7,769 nucleotides of DNA from an uncultured Ruminococcus sp. (GTDB lineage: Bacteria > Bacillota > Clostridia > Oscillospirales > CAG-272): the NCBI GenBank assembly GCA_902778205.1, contig CACYWX010000274.1, positions 1 through 7,769 of the forward strand. Reading direction: 5' to 3'. The notes below the pieces were generated by a model, which did not search any database, was not told the origin of the DNA, and worked only from the letters and a program-made list of their open reading frames with translations. Shown in pieces: positions 4,718-7,769 of the stretch. The translations under genes and the position numbers were made by a program. The first letter of the stretch is position 1, and each line of letters starts with the position of its first letter.

Positions 4718-6923
4718 CTTCTACGAAGGGCCCGGCGGCCGTCCGGACAACGACGGGGAGGAGCGCTTCTTCCCCTCCGAGTCTTCCGCCCCAAGCTCCC
4801 CGGAGAATAAGGAAAGCGATCCCCTGCTGGACATGATGGCCGACGCCGACGCCTCCCTCCCCGATCCGGAGCAGGAGCCCGAAAGCCCCGAGGAGCCGGA
4901 GGACGATCTGCTGGACGGTTTGTCCGCGCTGACAGCCGAGGACAACCGCCGGAACGAGGTGGTTCCCCTGCAGTTCGTCGACGAGGAGGAAGAGGAGGAG
5001 CCGGAGAGAAAGGGCTTTTCCCTGCCTTCCCTGGGAGGAGTGCTGTTCGGCCGTCGGGAACAGAACGGGCCGGAGGAAGAGGAGGAGCCGGACGAGTCCT
5101 TCCTGAACCTGAATCTGAACGACGAATCCGGGGACGACGAGAACCTGGACGAGCTGCTCCGACAGACTGCGGCGGCTGAGACCCGCAACACCGCCGGCGG
5201 ACCGAAGAGCGATACGAACGGAAACGGTGAATCCGGGAAAAAGAAGAATAAAAAGAAGAATAAAGAAAACCGCCCCGGATCCGGCGAAAAACCGGCAAAG
5301 TCCGAAGCTGCTCCTGATACGGTGCCCACGGACGCCCCCCTTCCGGAGAATCAGCCGGAGGAGCTCCGCCCGGCGGAAGAGGACATTTCCGTTGCGCCCG
5401 CCGTACCGGAAGGACCCGACAAGGCGGACGGCGCGCGGAAAAAGAGAAAGAAAGAAAAGCCCGCCGCTCCCGTGAAGACGGACGACGCGCCCGCAGAATC
5501 CGAAGCTCCCGCCGAGCCGTCTGAATCGGCAGGACGGGCTGAACCGGAAAAGCCGGAGAACGCCGGGGAAGGGAAGCGCCGGGGAGCCATCGCCGTGCCC
5601 ATGCTCCGGAAGAAGGACGGGACCGAGGCGGAGCGTAAGGTGAGGCGAGCCGCCGTGGTGAAGCCCGCGGGACCCTCGCAGGTGGATGAGAGCTCCACGA
5701 AGTATCTGGTGCGGACCGTTGCCATCCTGACGGCCATCTGTACCAGCGTCGCGCTCCTTCTGGCCGTGATCAACAAGGTCACGAAGGACACCATCGCCGA
5801 CAATCTGGCGAAGGAGAAGAACGAAGCGATCCTGGCCGTGTTCCCGGAGGGGGACCGGATCGAGGAATACACCGCTCCCGGCGGGGAGACCGTCTATCTG
5901 GTGCTGCGGGACGGCGTCGTGGCGGGCTACTGCGTGAATTCCGTGGGAAGCGGCTATATCGGCGACATCGAGATGATGGTCGGGATGAACACGGAAGGCG
6001 CCGTGGAGGGTATCCGCATCATCGACATGCAGGAGACCCCCGGAACCGGCACCAAGGTGAAGAACGACGCCTTCCTCTCCCGCTTTACCGGACTGAACGG
6101 GGAAGCGGTCATAGGCGGAAACGTCGACGCGGTGGGCGGCGCTACCTTCTCCTCGAAGGGCGTGGCCGACGGCGTAAACAAGGCCATGGCGGTGCAGTTC
6201 GATCTGACCGAGGCGGCGAAGGCCGTCGGCGCGCGTCTGGGCGATTTTGTCCCGGACGACGAGCAGGAGAACGCCGGAAACGGAGACCGGACTCTGGATA
6301 TCGATGAAGTCGGAGAGACCGACCGCGAAGATCCGGAGACCGAAGCGCCCGAGACCGAAGCCCCTGAGACGGAAGCTCCGGAAACCGAAGCGCCCGAGAC
6401 GGAAAAGCCTGAACCAGAGCCCGAACCGGAACCCGAACCCGAGCCGGAACCGGAGCCTGAGCCTGAACCGGAGCCTGAACCTGAACCGGAGCCCGCGCCT
6501 CAGCCGGAACCGGAGCCCGCGCCTCAGCCTGAGCCGGAGCCCGAACCTCAGCCTGTGGTGACCCAGCCGGAGCCTCAGCCCGTGGTGACTCAGCCCGAGC
6601 CGGAGCCTCAGCCCGTGGTGACTCAGCCCGAGCCAGAGCCCCAGCCGTGGGTCCAGCCTGAGCCGGAGCCTCAGCCGTGGGTCCAGCCGGAGCCCGAGCC
6701 GGAGCCCCAGCCCGAGCCTGAACCGGAACCCGAGCCGGAGCCCGTGGTCGTGGTGACGCCCGAACCGGAACCGGAACCAGAACCTGAGCCTGAGCCGGAC
6801 CCCGTGGTGATCGTCGTCAATCCCGAACCGGAACCCGAGCCGGAGCCCGAAGAGCCCGGTCCTCAGGGACCTCCTCCGGTAGCGTCCGGCGGCGGATCCG
6901 GCGTCCTGTATCCAAACCCATAA
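4707..6923 (+). CDS. rnfG: RnfG, FMN-bearing subunit with giant charged N-terminus and Pro-Glu C-terminal tail
   Basis: A 738-residue protein against ~200 in normal RnfG. ATG 4707 is preferred because GGAGGT (4694-4699) lies 7 nt upstream; an in-frame TTG at 4653 has no such support. Residues 1-330 are low complexity: acidic runs (EEEEEEPE at 93-100, EEEEEPDE at 123-130), then Lys-rich patches (KKKNKKKNK at 178-186, KKRKKEK at 245-251). A single membrane helix spans about 334-356. The FMN_bind domain covers about 390-500, with the flavinylation motif DAVGGAT and acceptor Thr480. In this family ApbE attaches FMN to that Thr, and the domain faces outside, carrying electrons between RnfD and the membrane Fe-S site. 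From 543 come five PETEA/K units, then a Pro-Glu tract to about 716, and a short GGGSGVLYPNP end. After Lys567 I count about 46 Glu, 1 Asp and no Lys, Arg or His. No LPxTG, SLH or known wall-binding motif. The core is a confident RnfG; the roles of both extensions are unknown. Confidence 0.93.
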   Translation: MANNFYEGPGGRPDNDGEERFFPSESSAPSSPENKESDPLLDMMADADASLPDPEQEPESPEEPEDDLLDGLSALTAEDNRRNEVVPLQFVDEEEEEEPERKGFSLPSLGGVLFGRREQNGPEEEEEPDESFLNLNLNDESGDDENLDELLRQTAAAETRNTAGGPKSDTNGNGESGKKKNKKKNKENRPGSGEKPAKSEAAPDTVPTDAPLPENQPEELRPAEEDISVAPAVPEGPDKADGARKKRKKEKPAAPVKTDDAPAESEAPAEPSESAGRAEPEKPENAGEGKRRGAIAVPMLRKKDGTEAERKVRRAAVVKPAGPSQVDESSTKYLVRTVAILTAICTSVALLLAVINKVTKDTIADNLAKEKNEAILAVFPEGDRIEEYTAPGGETVYLVLRDGVVAGYCVNSVGSGYIGDIEMMVGMNTEGAVEGIRIIDMQETPGTGTKVKNDAFLSRFTGLNGEAVIGGNVDAVGGATFSSKGVADGVNKAMAVQFDLTEAAKAVGARLGDFVPDDEQENAGNGDRTLDIDEVGETDREDPETEAPETEAPETEAPETEAPETEKPEPEPEPEPEPEPEPEPEPEPEPEPEPEPAPQPEPEPAPQPEPEPEPQPVVTQPEPQPVVTQPEPEPQPVVTQPEPEPQPWVQPEPEPQPWVQPEPEPEPQPEPEPEPEPEPVVVVTPEPEPEPEPEPEPDPVVIVVNPEPEPEPEPEEPGPQGPPPVASGGGSGVLYPNP
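6333..6407 (+). repeat. Tandem PETEA pentapeptide repeat in rnfG
   Basis: Five consecutive 15 bp units encode PETEA four times and PETEK once, just after the FMN-binding domain of RnfG. Codons vary between units (gag/gaa, gcg/gcc/gct, acc/acg), so the repeat is conserved at protein rather than DNA level. It forms an acidic linker leading into the Pro-Glu tract. Confidence 0.9.
6408..6854 (+). repeat. Pro-Glu repeat tract in rnfG (149 codons)
   Basis: Imperfect hexanucleotide repeat CCN-GAR in frame. It begins with 14 uninterrupted Pro-Glu dipeptides (6408-6491), then continues with Pro-Ala-Pro-Gln, Val-Val-Thr-Gln and Trp-Val-Gln interruptions between further Pro-Glu runs. All four Pro codons and both Glu codons are mixed. 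The encoded chain is strongly anionic and should adopt an extended polyproline-II-like form, as known for the Pro-Glu/Pro-Lys region of TonB. Confidence 0.92.
6546..6704 (+). repeat. Longer 27-36 bp tandem units inside the Pro-Glu tract
   Basis: Five units follow each other: 6546-6572 (PQPVVTQPE), 6573-6605 and 6606-6638 (both PQPVVTQPEPE), 6639-6668 (PQPWVQPEPE) and 6669-6704 (PQPWVQPEPEPE). The two 33 bp units differ at one base (CCGGAG against CCAGAG), the sign of a recent duplication. The last two share a Trp-containing form. The units differ in length by whole Pro-Glu pairs. Confidence 0.85.
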
Positions 6924-6938
6924 AGGAGGCAGTCGAAG

Positions 6939-7712
6939 GTGAAAAAATCGATTCCTCAGATCTTCCGGGAAGGGATCCTGACGAACAACCCCACGTTTGT
7001 GCAGCTTCTCGGCATGTGCCCGACGCTGGCCACCACCACCTCGGTGGTCAACGCCCTGGGCATGGGGATCGCCGTCATCGCGGTCCTCTCCTTCTCGAAC
7101 CTGTTTATCTCGCTTCTGCGGAAGATCATTCCGAAGCAGGTGCGCATCGCGTCCTATATCGTTATTATTTCCGGGTTTGTGACGGCGGTGGAGCTGATCA
7201 TCAAGGCCTATTTCCCCGCCGTCAACAAGGCTCTCGGCCTGTTCATCCCGCTGATCGTGGTGAACTGCATCATCCTGGCCCGGGCGGAGGCCTTCGCCTC
7301 GAAGAACGGACCGCTCGAGTCCTTCTGCGACGGTCTGGCCACGGGCATCGGCTTCCTGTGCGCTCTGGTCTGCATCGCCTTCGTCAGAGAGCTTCTGGGC
7401 AGCGGCAGTCTGTTCGCGTCCGCGGACGGCACCGGCGGCGTGAAGATCTTCGGCGACTGGTTCTCCCCGGCCTCCATCTTCCTGATGCCCTCCGGCGCGT
7501 TCCTGACCCTTGGGTTCCTTGTGGCGCTGGTGCAGAAGATCCAGGCGTCCGCCGCGGAGCATAAGCGCAGAAAGCAGCTGGAAGAGGACGCCATCGACGG
7601 CGGCTATCACGAGACCCTCATGCGGGATCCCGCCACGGGGAAGATCGTGCGCAGACCCGCTCCCGTTCCGGTTCCCGCGGAGCCGGCGGCTGAAGCGAAA
7701 GGAGGAGAGTGA
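6939..7712 (+). CDS. rnfE: RnfE, membrane subunit sharing the intramembrane Fe-S site
   Basis: A 257-residue multi-helix membrane protein of the RnfA/RnfE (NqrD/NqrE) family. The N-terminal signature NNPTFVQLLGMCPTLATTTS (16-35) carries Cys27, and LIVVNCIILARAEAFASKN (105-123) carries Cys110. In solved Rnf/Nqr structures the equivalent two cysteines, with two from RnfA, bind a 2Fe-2S cluster in the membrane. The start is GTG at 6939, with AAAGGAGG at 6922-6929; it begins 15 bp after the rnfG stop. After the last helix (about 184-200) there is a tail of roughly 55 residues, first basic (EHKRRKQ), then DAIDGGYHETLMRDPATGK, then Pro/Ala-rich (PAPVPVPAEPAAEA), longer than in many RnfE proteins. 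The final TGA overlaps the rnfA ATG by one base (TGATG). Confidence 0.95.
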   Translation: MKKSIPQIFREGILTNNPTFVQLLGMCPTLATTTSVVNALGMGIAVIAVLSFSNLFISLLRKIIPKQVRIASYIVIISGFVTAVELIIKAYFPAVNKALGLFIPLIVVNCIILARAEAFASKNGPLESFCDGLATGIGFLCALVCIAFVRELLGSGSLFASADGTGGVKIFGDWFSPASIFLMPSGAFLTLGFLVALVQKIQASAAEHKRRKQLEEDAIDGGYHETLMRDPATGKIVRRPAPVPVPAEPAAEAKGGE

Positions 7713-7769
7713 TGGGCAATATTCTCATGATCATGTTCGCGGCCATTCTGACCCAGAACTTCATCTTCT
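7712..7769 (+). CDS. rnfA: RnfA, first 19 codons (runs off right edge)
   Basis: ATG at 7712 overlaps the rnfE stop (TGATG) and has GGAGGAG at 7701-7707. The visible sequence MGNILMIMFAAILTQNFIF matches the RnfA start, where a short hydrophobic stretch ends in A-I-L-x-x-N-F and leads to F-L-G-I-C-P. RnfA pairs with RnfE as an inverted-topology homologue around the shared 2Fe-2S cluster. Position after rnfE supports the call; rnfB would be expected next, outside the window. Confidence 0.87.
   Translation, partial: MGNILMIMFAAILTQNFIF

Noticed and set aside
6408..6854. CRISPR array or non-coding satellite at the repetitive stretch
   Set aside because: The repeats keep a strict codon phase (CCN GAR) inside an open frame that continues from the FMN-binding domain to a stop; there are no spacers of uniform length.
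6855..6923. Sortase or cell-wall anchor at the end of RnfG
   Set aside because: The end reads GGGSGVLYPNP, with no LPxTG-type motif, hydrophobic helix or basic tail.
4674..7610. A 978-codon open frame on the minus strand opposite rnfG and rnfE, rich in Arg-Leu-Arg-Phe repeats
   Set aside because: It is the antisense image of the GC-rich, Pro-Glu-repetitive rnfG and of rnfE, both with firm family matches on the plus strand. It has no recognisable domain, and stop codons are depleted there by base composition.

Overview
The window looks like a chromosomal segment of a GC-rich, probably anaerobic member of the Firmicutes (Clostridia-like). This rests on the rnf gene order C-D-G-E-A, which is the Firmicutes arrangement, on strong AGGAGG-type ribosome binding sites, and on the housekeeping neighbours (an MtaB-type methylthiotransferase, upp, an RluA-type pseudouridine synthase). 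The taxonomic call is inference; there is no rRNA or other marker in the window.

Left part (1-2168). The 5' end of mtaB (tRNA ms2t6A methylthiotransferase) runs leftward off the window. It is divergently transcribed from upp (uracil phosphoribosyltransferase). The roughly 190 bp between them hold two well-formed, back-to-back sigma-70-type promoters, each with an A-tract just upstream of its -35. After upp comes a 118 bp gap with a terminator-like hairpin, then an RluA-family rRNA pseudouridine synthase gene.

Right part (2169-7769). A promoter at 2217-2245 and a roughly 80 nt leader with a stem-loop drive an rnf operon: rnfC, rnfD, rnfG, rnfE and the first 19 codons of rnfA, which runs off the right edge. 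Rnf is the membrane complex that couples electron transfer between ferredoxin and NAD+ to Na+ or H+ transport. Electrons pass RnfB/RnfC, the RnfA/RnfE iron-sulfur site and the covalent FMNs on RnfD and RnfG. rnfG overlaps rnfD, and rnfA overlaps the rnfE stop, so the genes are likely translationally coupled.

Two things stand out. First, rnfC is broken: near 2736 the reading frame shifts, and the conserved glycine-rich NADH/FMN-binding loop (GGAGFPT-type) is missing, which points to a deletion of about 40-50 nt (a real mutation or an assembly fault). Second, RnfG is 738 residues instead of the usual ~200. It has a ~330-residue, highly charged, probably disordered cytoplasmic N-terminus, then a normal membrane anchor and FMN-binding domain. 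These are followed by a ~200-residue extracytoplasmic tail of PETEA and Pro-Glu repeats with no positive charge over its last 171 residues. Smaller charged or Pro-rich tails on RnfD (N-terminus) and RnfE (C-terminus) suggest that the complex carries unusual disordered extensions.
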